Assembly (NCBI GenBank): GCA_031266095.1
Contig: JAISBR010000091.1
Coordinates: forward strand, 1 to 7,094
Direction of reading: 5' to 3'
Length of the DNA: 7,094 nucleotides
Origin: Treponema sp.
GTDB taxonomy: Bacteria; Spirochaetota; Spirochaetia; Treponematales; Breznakiellaceae
Shown here in pieces: positions 1-6,149 of this stretch. Numbering within the stretch: the stretch's first letter is position 1; the number at the start of each line of letters is the position of its first letter. A program made the position numbers and the translations under genes. The notes under the pieces are model-generated. The model did no database searches. It saw only the letters and a program-made list of their open reading frames with translations, and was not told where the DNA came from.

Positions 1-20
1 CCCCCCCCCCCCCCCCCCCC
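1..20. repeat. C20 homopolymer run at window edge
   Basis: The window begins with twenty consecutive C followed by GGGG. In the frame of the following lipoprotein gene the run reads as prolines, and that frame is the only one that stays open through the run: the other two reach TAA at 33-35 and 37-39. A tract this long is either a slippage-prone (phase-variable) tract at the 5' end of a surface lipoprotein gene or a sequencing/assembly artefact. The artefact reading is at least as likely, because the run sits exactly at the sequence end and dark-cycle poly-G on the opposite strand would look the same. Confidence 0.6.
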
Positions 21-1597
21 GGGGCGTTTGCGTAAATAACTATCGAAAGACAGCGAAAAAGGCCCTCTCCGCCGCGGCGTTCCTGCTCCTGGCGGCCTGC
101 CTTATCCCGCTTTCCTGCTCCCATCCCGTAAATGTGGGCGAGGGCGGCGGCGATGGCAATGAAAGTATGGTAACCATCACGCTCCCCGGCGCGGAGCAGT
201 CCGCTTCCCGCTCCGCGATTACCGGGGCGACCATAGCCCAGCTGGAGTTCAGCCTTACCCTGACCAAGGGCTCAACCGTCAAAACCGCCGTCGCGCCGCC
301 GGGGAAACCCACGCTCAAGGTCCCCCTGGCGGAGGGGGAATGGCAGGCCGCGGCTGAGGCGTATTTGCCCGCCGGCCACGTCCACGTGGGAACCGGCTCC
401 ACGAAGGTAAAGGTGGGGCCGGGGCAGCCCAACAAGGTCATAATCACCATGGTGTTTGACAATACCATGCCCGCGGCCGTTACGGCTGACTACATGGGCC
501 AGACCTATACCGCGGACTACTCCGGGAACGCGGTGTATACGGTGGCTCTGAACAGCTATGACCCCGCGGAGGCCGTGCAGATAAACGTAAGCAAGGCGCT
601 CGCGGAACAGGACATAACTATTACCAATAATAACCTGGCTACCTCGGCCTATGTGAGCGAGCCGAAACAGGAGACCCTGCTCCGGGGAACCGGCCCGGCC
701 TTCAGCGTAGGCGCGGGGAGCGGCTTTACCACCAATTATACCGTCAACCTCGTATACCCCGGCGGGTATGTCATAACCCTTGCCGGCAGTGGGGCGCTCG
801 GCTTTGCCGAGGGACCCGGTACAACGGCGCGATTTAATTACCCTGCAGACCTAGCGATAGACAATACGGGGAATCTCTATGTGGCGGATACCAATAACAA
901 TCGTATCCGCAAGATTACCCCCGCCGGAGACGTATCGACCCTTGCCGGCAGCAGTACATCCGGTCCCGCCGATGGAACCGGCACGCTGGCGCAGTTTAAT
1001 ACGCCCCGAGGCGTGGCGGCGGATGGCGCGGGGAATCTCTATGTGGCGGATACCTATAATCATCGTATCCGCAAGATAGTGATTGCCACCGGACTGGTAA
1101 CGACCCTTGCCGGCAATACATCCGGTTATACCGATGGAACCGGTACGGCGGCGCTATTTAATGATCCCATGGGCGTGGCGGTGGACGGCGCGGGGAATCT
1201 CTATGTGGCGGATGCCGATAATCATAATATCCGCAAGATAGTTATTGCCACCGGAGTAGTAACGACTCTTGCCGGCAGTGATGTACCACCTGTACCTCCA
1301 TCCGGTTCTGCCGATGGAACCGGTACGGCGGCGCTATTTAGTTTGCTCAGGGGCGTGGCGACGGACGGCGCGGGAAATCTCTATGTGGCGGATTCTACTA
1401 ATCATCGTATCCGCAAGATAGTGATTGCCACCAAAGAAGTAACGACCCTTACCGGCAGTGGGACGACGGGCGGTTTTACCGATGGAACCCTGACGGCGGC
1501 GCAATTTAATTCGCCCTATGGCATAGCGGTAGACGGCGCGGGGAATCTCTATGTGGCAGACCGCGATAATCATCGTATCCGCAAGATAATACCCTGA
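2..1597 (+). CDS. NHL-repeat lipoprotein, 5' end not resolved
   Basis: Probable surface or periplasmic lipoprotein with a C-terminal NHL-type beta-propeller, a fold usually used for protein or ligand binding. The first in-frame start codon is GTG at 134, but the same frame is open to position 2. It encodes a basic stretch (NNYRKTAKK, from 35) and a hydrophobic stretch ending LLLAAC, with the lipobox cysteine at 98-100; a second cysteine follows at 116-118. The true start is therefore upstream of 134, probably outside the window or obscured by the C run, because no ATG, GTG or TTG occurs in frame before 134. The mature protein would have about 499 residues. Positions 160-760 encode a beta-rich, Thr/Val/Gly-rich region with no motif I can name. 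From 779 come five repeats of the pattern DGxGxxAxFNxPxGVAVDGAGNLYVADxxNHRIRKI. The binding partner is unknown. Confident about lipoprotein and propeller, not about the start. Confidence 0.8.
   Translation, partial: PPPPPPRGVCVNNYRKTAKKALSAAAFLLLAACLIPLSCSHPVNVGEGGGDGNESMVTITLPGAEQSASRSAITGATIAQLEFSLTLTKGSTVKTAVAPPGKPTLKVPLAEGEWQAAAEAYLPAGHVHVGTGSTKVKVGPGQPNKVIITMVFDNTMPAAVTADYMGQTYTADYSGNAVYTVALNSYDPAEAVQINVSKALAEQDITITNNNLATSAYVSEPKQETLLRGTGPAFSVGAGSGFTTNYTVNLVYPGGYVITLAGSGALGFAEGPGTTARFNYPADLAIDNTGNLYVADTNNNRIRKITPAGDVSTLAGSSTSGPADGTGTLAQFNTPRGVAADGAGNLYVADTYNHRIRKIVIATGLVTTLAGNTSGYTDGTGTAALFNDPMGVAVDGAGNLYVADADNHNIRKIVIATGVVTTLAGSDVPPVPPSGSADGTGTAALFSLLRGVATDGAGNLYVADSTNHRIRKIVIATKEVTTLTGSGTTGGFTDGTLTAAQFNSPYGIAVDGAGNLYVADRDNHRIRKIIP
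44..100 (+). other. Lipoprotein signal peptide with lipobox
   Basis: Arg/Lys-rich n-region (RKTAKK), then ALSAAAFLLL, then AAC, so L-A-A-C fits the signal peptidase II lipobox with Cys encoded at 98-100. The later PLSC (Cys at 116-118) fits less well because of the proline. The segment lies upstream of the GTG at 134, which shows that 134 is not the real start. Confidence 0.75.
779..1594 (+). repeat. Five tandem NHL-repeat coding units
   Basis: Units begin at the conserved Thr-Leu-Ala/Thr-Gly turn (Leu codon at 779, 941, 1106, 1268 and 1448). Their lengths are 162, 165, 162 and 180 bases plus a final unit of about 147 bases, which is 54, 55, 54, 60 and 49 codons. The core AATCTCTATGTGGC is identical in all five, and ATCCGCAAGAT is likewise present in all. 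Units 3 and 4 share the longest identical blocks, for example ACGGCGGCGCTATTTA. NHL propellers commonly have six blades and only five are evident, so the sixth may be absent or formed by upstream strands. Confidence 0.85.
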
Positions 1598-1626
1598 CCC
1601 GGCGCACGGCGCTAAAGTGAGAGTGT

Positions 1627-2097
1627 ATGCGAAACTTCATGAGTATAGCAATAGCGGCGGCGTTCCTGGCGCTGACGACAACGGCCGGGGCCCAGACCGC
1701 GGACGAACTGGAGGCCGCTCTGGAGTCGCCCTCCCTGTCTTACGCCGCGGCGGCCCGGTTTGTCCTGGAAGCCGCGGACACCGGCGCTCCTGTCGAGCCG
1801 GAGGCCGCCTTCCGCTTTGCCCAGGACCGTGGCTGGCTCCCTGTTGCCGCCGGCCCCGGAGACCCCGCACGTTTGGGGCAGGTTTCCTTCCTTATCATGC
1901 GGGCCTTTAAGCTCAAAGGCGGCCTCTTCTATTCCCTCTTCCCCAGCCCCCATTACGCCTACCGCGAGCTTATCTACCGCCGCGTCATCCAGGACCGCTC
2001 CGACCCGGCTATGCCGGTCTCGGGCGACCAGCTCTTCTTTATGCTGGGCCGCGTGCTTGCCGCCCGGCCGGACCTTACGGAGGAAGCGTACCAATGA
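1627..2097 (+). CDS. Small exported helical protein, unknown function
   Basis: 156-residue protein with a signal peptide: a short basic start (MRN), a hydrophobic core (SIAIAAAFLALTTT) and probable signal peptidase I cleavage after AGA near residue 22. No cysteine follows the core, so it is not a lipoprotein. The mature part is Ala-rich and helical, with two similar halves: FRFAQDRGWLP followed by SFLIMRAFKLKGG, then YAYRELIYRRVIQDR followed by DQLFFMLGRVL. The pattern 'helix, G-W/I, then a second helix ending in a hydrophobic repeat' vaguely recalls SLH-type domains, but I cannot assign it. It starts 29 bases after the lipoprotein gene, with only a weak purine stretch (GTGAGAG) upstream. A second in-frame ATG at 1639 would shorten the signal peptide. 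Its stop overlaps the start of the next gene (ATGA), implying translational coupling and a shared role at the outer membrane. Confidence 0.75.
   Translation: MRNFMSIAIAAAFLALTTTAGAQTADELEAALESPSLSYAAAARFVLEAADTGAPVEPEAAFRFAQDRGWLPVAAGPGDPARLGQVSFLIMRAFKLKGGLFYSLFPSPHYAYRELIYRRVIQDRSDPAMPVSGDQLFFMLGRVLAARPDLTEEAYQ
2080..2084 (+). promoter_or_regulatory. Ribosome binding site for the barrel gene
   Basis: GGAGG lies inside the end of the upstream gene, 9 bases before the ATG at 2094. It supports that start, which overlaps the upstream TGA as ATGA. Confidence 0.6.
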
Positions 2098-3347
2098 AAA
2101 CCCCGCAATCACAACCACACCTACACCTACAATTACGCCTCGGCGCGCTGCTCGGCGTCCTCCTCTTCCTTGCCTCCCCCCTCGAGGCGGTGGACTTCGG
2201 CCTCCTCTTCAAACAATCCGCCGGCCTGGACGACGCCTTCAGCGGCGACATGCACTTGGCGAAATGGTCGGGCGGCTTTATCCCCTGGTTCTCCTCCATG
2301 CTGGTTGACAACGGGGACCTCTACATCTCCGCCGCCCTCACCCCCCAGGTCGACAACCTGGACTTTGCCGTGATACCGGAGCTGCTCCGCACGGAGGTGA
2401 CCCTGCGCTCGGGCCGGGGCACGGGTTTCCGCTTTGGCCGGGGCACGTATGTGGACCCCTTGGGCCTCGTAGCCGCCGGCCTCTTTGACGGCGCCCAGAT
2501 CGTGCAAGACGTCGGGGAAGGCGTGTTGAGCGTGGGGGGCTGGTACACAGGGCTCCAGTACAAAAAAACCGCCAACATCACCGTGAGCCCCCGTGACCAG
2601 GCGGACTTCAACCGGGGCTATGATTCCGACGACGTTGCCACCTATTTCTCGGCGCGGCGGATAGTGACGGCAGTTGACTGGGAGCACCCGGCGGTGGGGG
2701 GCCTCGCGCGGGTGAAACTGGCGGCCCTGGGGCAGTTTGACCTGAACGGGGAGGACGACCGCTACCACAGCGAGTACTTCGCGGGGAAGGTGACGCTGCC
2801 CTACCAAAACCGGCTGGTGTTTGAGGCGGGCGGGGCGCTGGAACTGCTGCAAACACCGGATGACGAGGCGAAGCTGGGATTGGCGGCGGAACTGGGGCTG
2901 GCGTGGATGCCGCCGACGGCGCTACGGGACCGGTTTTCGCTGACCGGGCGCTACGGTTCGGGGAAGGCGGAAGACACGCCGCTGGGGTTTTTTATGCCTT
3001 TGACAACGGTGACGCAGGGAGAGGTGCTGGAGGCGAAACTGTCTGGGCTGACGCACCTGCGGGCGGCGTACACGGCGCGGCTGCATGAGACGTTTTCGGC
3101 GCAGTTATCGGCGTCGTACTTTTTAAAGAGCTCAAAGCTGACACCGGTAGAGTGGACCGGTGTGGAGATACACGAAGACAAGTACGCGCTGGGAGGGGAG
3201 GCGTACATGAACCTGGTGGCGAATCCGGTGTCGGACCTGTACCTGACGTTTGGGAGCGGGGTATTCCTGCCGCAGTTAGGGGACGTGGCTCCGAAGAAAG
3301 CCGCCCTGTGGAAGTTTGAGATGGGTTTAACGCTGGCGGTGTTTTGA
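2094..3347 (+). CDS. Outer-membrane beta-barrel protein
   Basis: 417-residue predicted outer-membrane barrel, porin-like in appearance. It has a long n-region rich in His and Gln (MKTPQSQPHLHLQLRLG), a hydrophobic core (ALLGVLLFLAS) and likely signal cleavage after LEA near residue 32. The rest has no transmembrane helices but many alternating amphipathic stretches with aromatic and glycine residues (for example KWSGGFIPWF, GGWYTGLQYKK, LVFEAGGALELL, YLTFGSGVFL). The last residue is Phe in KFEMGLTLAVF, the usual C-terminal signature read by the BAM assembly complex. The start is set by the ATGA overlap and a GGAGG upstream. Synonymous codon choice changes sharply about 570 bases in: alanine goes from mostly GCC to almost only GCG and phenylalanine from TTC to TTT, suggesting a mosaic gene. 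The substrate or role (porin, adhesin, other) cannot be told from sequence. No terminator is visible after it. Confidence 0.8.
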   Translation: MKTPQSQPHLHLQLRLGALLGVLLFLASPLEAVDFGLLFKQSAGLDDAFSGDMHLAKWSGGFIPWFSSMLVDNGDLYISAALTPQVDNLDFAVIPELLRTEVTLRSGRGTGFRFGRGTYVDPLGLVAAGLFDGAQIVQDVGEGVLSVGGWYTGLQYKKTANITVSPRDQADFNRGYDSDDVATYFSARRIVTAVDWEHPAVGGLARVKLAALGQFDLNGEDDRYHSEYFAGKVTLPYQNRLVFEAGGALELLQTPDDEAKLGLAAELGLAWMPPTALRDRFSLTGRYGSGKAEDTPLGFFMPLTTVTQGEVLEAKLSGLTHLRAAYTARLHETFSAQLSASYFLKSSKLTPVEWTGVEIHEDKYALGGEAYMNLVANPVSDLYLTFGSGVFLPQLGDVAPKKAALWKFEMGLTLAVF

Positions 3348-3430
3348 AACCCGGCCCGGCCGGTCAAAGGACTGAGCCTCTTGTGATGATGGGGATAGGG
3401 GCAGCCGGACAGGCGGCAAACGCAAAGAAC

Positions 3431-3454
3431 ACTGAAGTTTTGAAAAAGCCTCGA
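3431..3454. repeat. Degenerate copy of the downstream repeat end
   Basis: ACTGAAGTTTTG followed by AAAAAGCCTCGA matches 6090-6113 at 20 of 24 positions in the same orientation. The left half of the palindrome found at 6078-6108 is not preserved here, so this looks like the remnant of one end of the element. It ends just before the promoter of the CcdA-TlpA gene. Confidence 0.5.
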
Positions 3455-3460
3455 ATTAAG

Positions 3461-3489
3461 TTGGAAATCCGGAGCGCGTATAGTATATT
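3461..3489 (+). promoter_or_regulatory. Sigma-70-type promoter for the CcdA-TlpA gene
   Basis: A -35 box TTGGAA (3461-3466), a 17-base spacer and a -10 box TATATT (3484-3489). Transcription would start near 3496, leaving an untranslated leader of about 97 bases before the ATG at 3593. An overlapping TATAGT at 3479-3484 is less well spaced. Confidence 0.55.
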
Positions 3490-3592
3490 CAAAGTAAGGG
3501 TAAGTGGACGGGCCGTTTCCTCTGGATTGCCTATCTTGGGGTACTGCCGCGGACAAACCCGGAAACTTTTTTAGAGGTATGTAATAAATAAA

Positions 3593-4909
3593 ATGACTGA
3601 AAATATTTCTATTTTGCTCGCCTTTGGCGCGGGTTTGCTTTCGTTTTTCTCTCCCTGTGTGCTGCCGTTGATCCCCTCTTATCTGTGTATCATCGGGGGC
3701 GCGCCTCTGTCCGCCTCGTCTGAAAAAACCGGAGAATTTAAACCGAGGCTGGTGGCGGGGACTCTCAGCTTCATCCTGGGGTTCAGCGCGGTTTTTATTA
3801 TTTTGAGTATCCTCCTGGCCGCGACCTTCAGCTTGATGGGAGGTATCTCACGGTATATCAACTGGATCTCAGGCGCGGTGGTCATTGTCCTGGGCTTAAA
3901 TATCCTCTTCGATTTTCTTTCGTTTCTGAATTACGAAAAACGCCTGCACCTCACCGGCCGCGTCCGGGGTATCTTTGGGACCTTTCTGGCGGGGGCGGCT
4001 TTCGGCGCGGGATGGACTCCCTGTGTGGGGCCGGTACTGGGAAGCATACTGCTCCTGGCCGCTCAAAGCGGCGGTGTCCCCACCGCCGTGCTCTACCTGG
4101 CTTTTTACTCCGCCGGCATGGGGCTTCCTTTTCTATTGGCGTCGATCTTTTTCAATGTGTTTCTCAAAACCTCGCTAAAACTGCGGCCCCATCTTCCCCT
4201 GATACGGCGGATCAGCGGGGTGCTGCTCATCGCTATCGGCGTTTTGATTGTCACCGGGCGCTATCAGGCGCTGAACGCTCTTACGTCTAACTGGCAGGCG
4301 GGTCTCTTGGGCGGCAATTCTTTTGAAACCGAAAGCGAAAGCGAGGCATGGCTGGAGGACGGAAAGATCGCCAGCTTCCCTGACGAGCCGGAATCCGGCG
4401 GCAGGGTAGATTCAACGTCGGACAAGGCCGTCCCCCCTGAAGTGATTAAAGCCTTTAACGCCGCCGGGCTTCCGGTGGTGCCGGAGGGTATTAAGCCCTT
4501 TGATTTTACCCTGCCGTTGACGGATGGTACAAACCTGACCCTGTCAGACCTGACAGGCAGGGTGGTGTTCCTCAATTTCTGGGCAACCTGGTGCGGTCCC
4601 TGCCGCATGGAAATGCCTTCTATGGAAAAGGTTTACCGGCGCCTGAACGATCGGGGCTTTGATATACTGGCGGTAGATGTGGGGGAACAGGGAGAAGAGG
4701 TTTCGGCCTTTATGAGGGAACAGAAACTCAACTTTCCGGCGGCGCTTGACGAGAGCGGTGTTATCAGCGGCTATTACGGAATACAGGCGATTCCTACCAC
4801 GTACATCTTTGACCGGCGGGGCTTTATTATTTCAAGGGTGGTAGGCGCTATTGATTGGAATCAGCCGAAGATTATCAGCGCTTTTGAGGCCTTGTTAGAC
4901 GCACATTGA
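3593..4909 (+). CDS. CcdA-type electron carrier fused to TlpA/ResA thioredoxin
   Basis: 438-residue membrane protein expected to move electrons from cytoplasmic thioredoxin across the inner membrane to its own periplasmic thioredoxin domain, as in the DsbD/CcdA families. Residues 5-222 hold about six hydrophobic segments (roughly 5-36, 52-83, 89-111, 125-157, 163-192, 204-222). The two redox cysteines typical of CcdA are Cys22 in FSPCVLPLIPSY and Cys144 in GWTPCVGP. An acidic linker (about 230-300) follows. Then comes a TlpA/ResA-like domain with active site WCGPC (Cys334, Cys337) and the cis-proline Pro401 in AIPTTYIFD. The start gives the normal CcdA N-terminus; the nearest purine stretch AGAGG (3573-3577) is 15 bases away, so initiation may be weak. 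The partner substrate could be apocytochrome c, a methionine sulfoxide reductase or another oxidised envelope protein; no such gene is adjacent. galE follows after 67 bases. Confidence 0.92.
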   Translation: MTENISILLAFGAGLLSFFSPCVLPLIPSYLCIIGGAPLSASSEKTGEFKPRLVAGTLSFILGFSAVFIILSILLAATFSLMGGISRYINWISGAVVIVLGLNILFDFLSFLNYEKRLHLTGRVRGIFGTFLAGAAFGAGWTPCVGPVLGSILLLAAQSGGVPTAVLYLAFYSAGMGLPFLLASIFFNVFLKTSLKLRPHLPLIRRISGVLLIAIGVLIVTGRYQALNALTSNWQAGLLGGNSFETESESEAWLEDGKIASFPDEPESGGRVDSTSDKAVPPEVIKAFNAAGLPVVPEGIKPFDFTLPLTDGTNLTLSDLTGRVVFLNFWATWCGPCRMEMPSMEKVYRRLNDRGFDILAVDVGEQGEEVSAFMREQKLNFPAALDESGVISGYYGIQAIPTTYIFDRRGFIISRVVGAIDWNQPKIISAFEALLDAH

Positions 4910-4964
4910 CCTATTCCGCGCGGATGACTTGGCAGGCACTATGGTCTTTCATGTCTCTTTGCGG

Positions 4965-4970
4965 TATATT
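4965..4970 (+). promoter_or_regulatory. Possible -10 box for leaderless galE transcript
   Basis: TATATT lies 6 bases before the ATG at 4977, so a transcript from it would begin at about the start codon. No good -35 box is seen at the usual distance (TGGTCT at 4942-4947). The galE ATG also has no Shine-Dalgarno sequence. Weak on its own. Confidence 0.3.
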
Positions 4971-4976
4971 GTTAAT

Positions 4977-5954
4977 ATGAATATTTTAGTCATCGGCGGC
5001 GCCGGCTATATCGGCAGCCACGTAACCAGGGAATACCTTGACCGGGGACACCGCTGCACGGTATACGATAATCTTTCCAGCGGCCTGCGGGAAAATCTGT
5101 TTCCCGACGCGGAATTCATCCACGGGGATATTCACGATTACCCCGCTCTGGTACAGGCTATGAGGGATGTCCCCTCCGGCGCTTTTGACGCGCTTATTCA
5201 TCTTGCGGCTTCCAAGGCCGCCGGTGAATCCATGCTGAAACCGGAAAAATATTCCCGCAATAACATCAGCGGGACTATCAATATTCTCAACGCCGCCGCT
5301 GAAACAGGAATCAAAAATATCGTTTTTTCATCCAGCGCCGCGGTGTACGGTGAGCCGGAGTATCTGCCCATTGATGAACAGCATCCGGCCAGGCCGGAAA
5401 ATTACTATGGTTTTACCAAGCTGGAAATTGAACGTTTCCTGGGCTGGTATGAAAGGCTTAAGGGTATCCGCTATGCGTGCCTCCGCTATTTCAACGCCGC
5501 CGGCTACGATGTCAAAGGCCGGATCAAGGGCCTGGAACAGAATCCCGCCAATCTTGTGCCTGTTATTATGGAGGCGGCCTGCGGTATGCGGAAGGAATTA
5601 CAGATATTCGGGAATGATTACGACACTCCCGACGGTACCTGTATCCGGGACTATGTCCACGTAAGCGATCTGGCGGCCGGCCACGCCGCAGCCCTGGATT
5701 ACATCAGCAAAAACGGGAAGAGCCTTATCGTCAACCTGGGAAGCGAAACCGGCAGCTCTGTAACCGAGGTGCTGGAAACCGCCCGGCGGGTAACGGGTAA
5801 AGCCATCCCCTCAAAAACAGCCGGCCGCCGCCCCGGCGACTCCGCCAAACTTACTGCGTCCGCCGCGCTTGCCCTGGATCTGCTCGGCTGGAAGGCCCAA
5901 TATTCAGATATGGAGACACTGATCAAAACAAGCTGGGAAGCCTACAACAAATAG
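4977..5954 (+). CDS. galE: UDP-glucose 4-epimerase
   Basis: Interconverts UDP-glucose and UDP-galactose in the cytoplasm using bound NAD, supplying sugar nucleotides for the Leloir pathway and envelope glycans. An extended short-chain dehydrogenase fold is shown by the N-terminal NAD motif GGAGYIGSH (Gly7-His15), YDNLSSG after the second strand, LAASKAAGES, the SSSAAVYGEP strand with catalytic Ser120, and the Tyr144-Gly-Phe-Thr-Lys148 dyad. RYFNAAG, IFGNDYDTPDGTCIRDYVHV and NLGSE..S are the substrate-binding motifs typical of GalE. The length, 325 residues, is slightly below the usual 330-340. I chose ATG 4977 because GalE proteins begin directly before the first strand (MNILVIGGAGYIGS). Upstream in-frame starts at 4929 (TTG) and 4941 (ATG) would add an extra 12-16 residues unlike the family. 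No ribosome binding site precedes 4977. The TAG stop touches the inserted repeat element. Epimerases for other UDP-sugars share these motifs, so exact specificity is inferred. Confidence 0.95.
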   Translation: MNILVIGGAGYIGSHVTREYLDRGHRCTVYDNLSSGLRENLFPDAEFIHGDIHDYPALVQAMRDVPSGAFDALIHLAASKAAGESMLKPEKYSRNNISGTINILNAAAETGIKNIVFSSSAAVYGEPEYLPIDEQHPARPENYYGFTKLEIERFLGWYERLKGIRYACLRYFNAAGYDVKGRIKGLEQNPANLVPVIMEAACGMRKELQIFGNDYDTPDGTCIRDYVHVSDLAAGHAAALDYISKNGKSLIVNLGSETGSSVTEVLETARRVTGKAIPSKTAGRRPGDSAKLTASAALALDLLGWKAQYSDMETLIKTSWEAYNK

Positions 5955-6113
5955 CTGAGCTTGTTCCAACACTAATTGACTATGCGCTAAAGCGCATGGT
6001 GCGAACCTTCGGTTCGATGGACCAAGCTCTTGCGGTTTTTCGGCCTGCGGCCTACAAAACCGCAATTTTCACAGGAAGCTGTTCCAAAAACTGAAGTTTT
6101 GGAACAGCCTCAG
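5955..6113. mobile_element. MITE-like hairpin-rich element next to galE stop
   Basis: A 159-base non-coding block bounded by inverted repeats: 5955-5973 (CTGAGCTTGTTCCAACACT) against the reverse complement of 6095-6113, identical at 16 of 19 positions. It is flanked by ATAG on the left (5951-5954) and ATAG on the right (6114-6117), which fits a 4-base target duplication. The left ATAG contains the galE stop codon. Inside are four hairpins: ATGCGCT/AGCGCAT (5982-5997), CGAACC/GGTTCG (6002-6016), TTGCGGTTTT/AAAACCGCAA (6030-6065, with GGCC/GGCC in its loop) and GCTGTTCCAAAA/TTTTGGAACAGC (6078-6108). No transposase is present, so movement in trans would be required. It could instead be a REP/ERIC-like repeat, with the flanking ATAG by chance. 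Confidence 0.55.
6030..6069 (+). terminator. Possible terminator for galE
   Basis: A perfect 10-bp stem TTGCGGTTTT (6030-6039) and AAAACCGCAA (6056-6065) is followed by TTTT (6066-6069). The T run is short and the stem is A/T-rich at its inner end, so termination would be inefficient. The hairpin belongs to the repeat element and may simply be part of it. Confidence 0.3.
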
Positions 6114-6149
6114 ATAGCGAAAATCGTGCGAAGCCGGATACGCGGACAT

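Noticed and set aside
851..1573. Open frames on the - strand with repeated IRHIEIPR motifs
   Set aside because: They are antisense images of the NHL repeat DNA, so the repeated motif is a by-product.
134..1597. GTG at 134 as the start of the NHL protein
   Set aside because: It would remove a clear lipoprotein signal peptide encoded in the same frame just upstream (lipobox cysteine at 98-100).
1760..2308. 182-codon + strand open frame across the 1627-2097 / 2094-3347 junction
   Set aside because: Pro/Arg/Ser-rich product typical of an out-of-frame reading of GC-rich genes; it conflicts with two better-supported genes.
2133..2852. 239-codon open frame on the - strand
   Set aside because: It lies wholly antisense to the barrel gene in GC-rich sequence, and its product is low-complexity His/Val/Glu-rich with no recognisable domain.
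3344..3574. 76-codon open frame starting with TTG after the barrel gene
   Set aside because: It runs through the promoter region at 3461-3489, has no ribosome binding site of note and shows no protein-like pattern.
4929..4976. Upstream starts for galE (TTG 4929, ATG 4941)
   Set aside because: They add 12-16 residues before the family's standard N-terminal strand and also lack a ribosome binding site.
5982..6024. tRNA-like look (GGTTCGA followed later by ACCA)
   Set aside because: No matching acceptor stem upstream and no D-arm; the GGTTCG belongs to a simple hairpin with CGAACC.
5955..6149. CRISPR array
   Set aside because: The repeats are inverted, few and of unequal spacing; there are no regular spacers and no cas genes.
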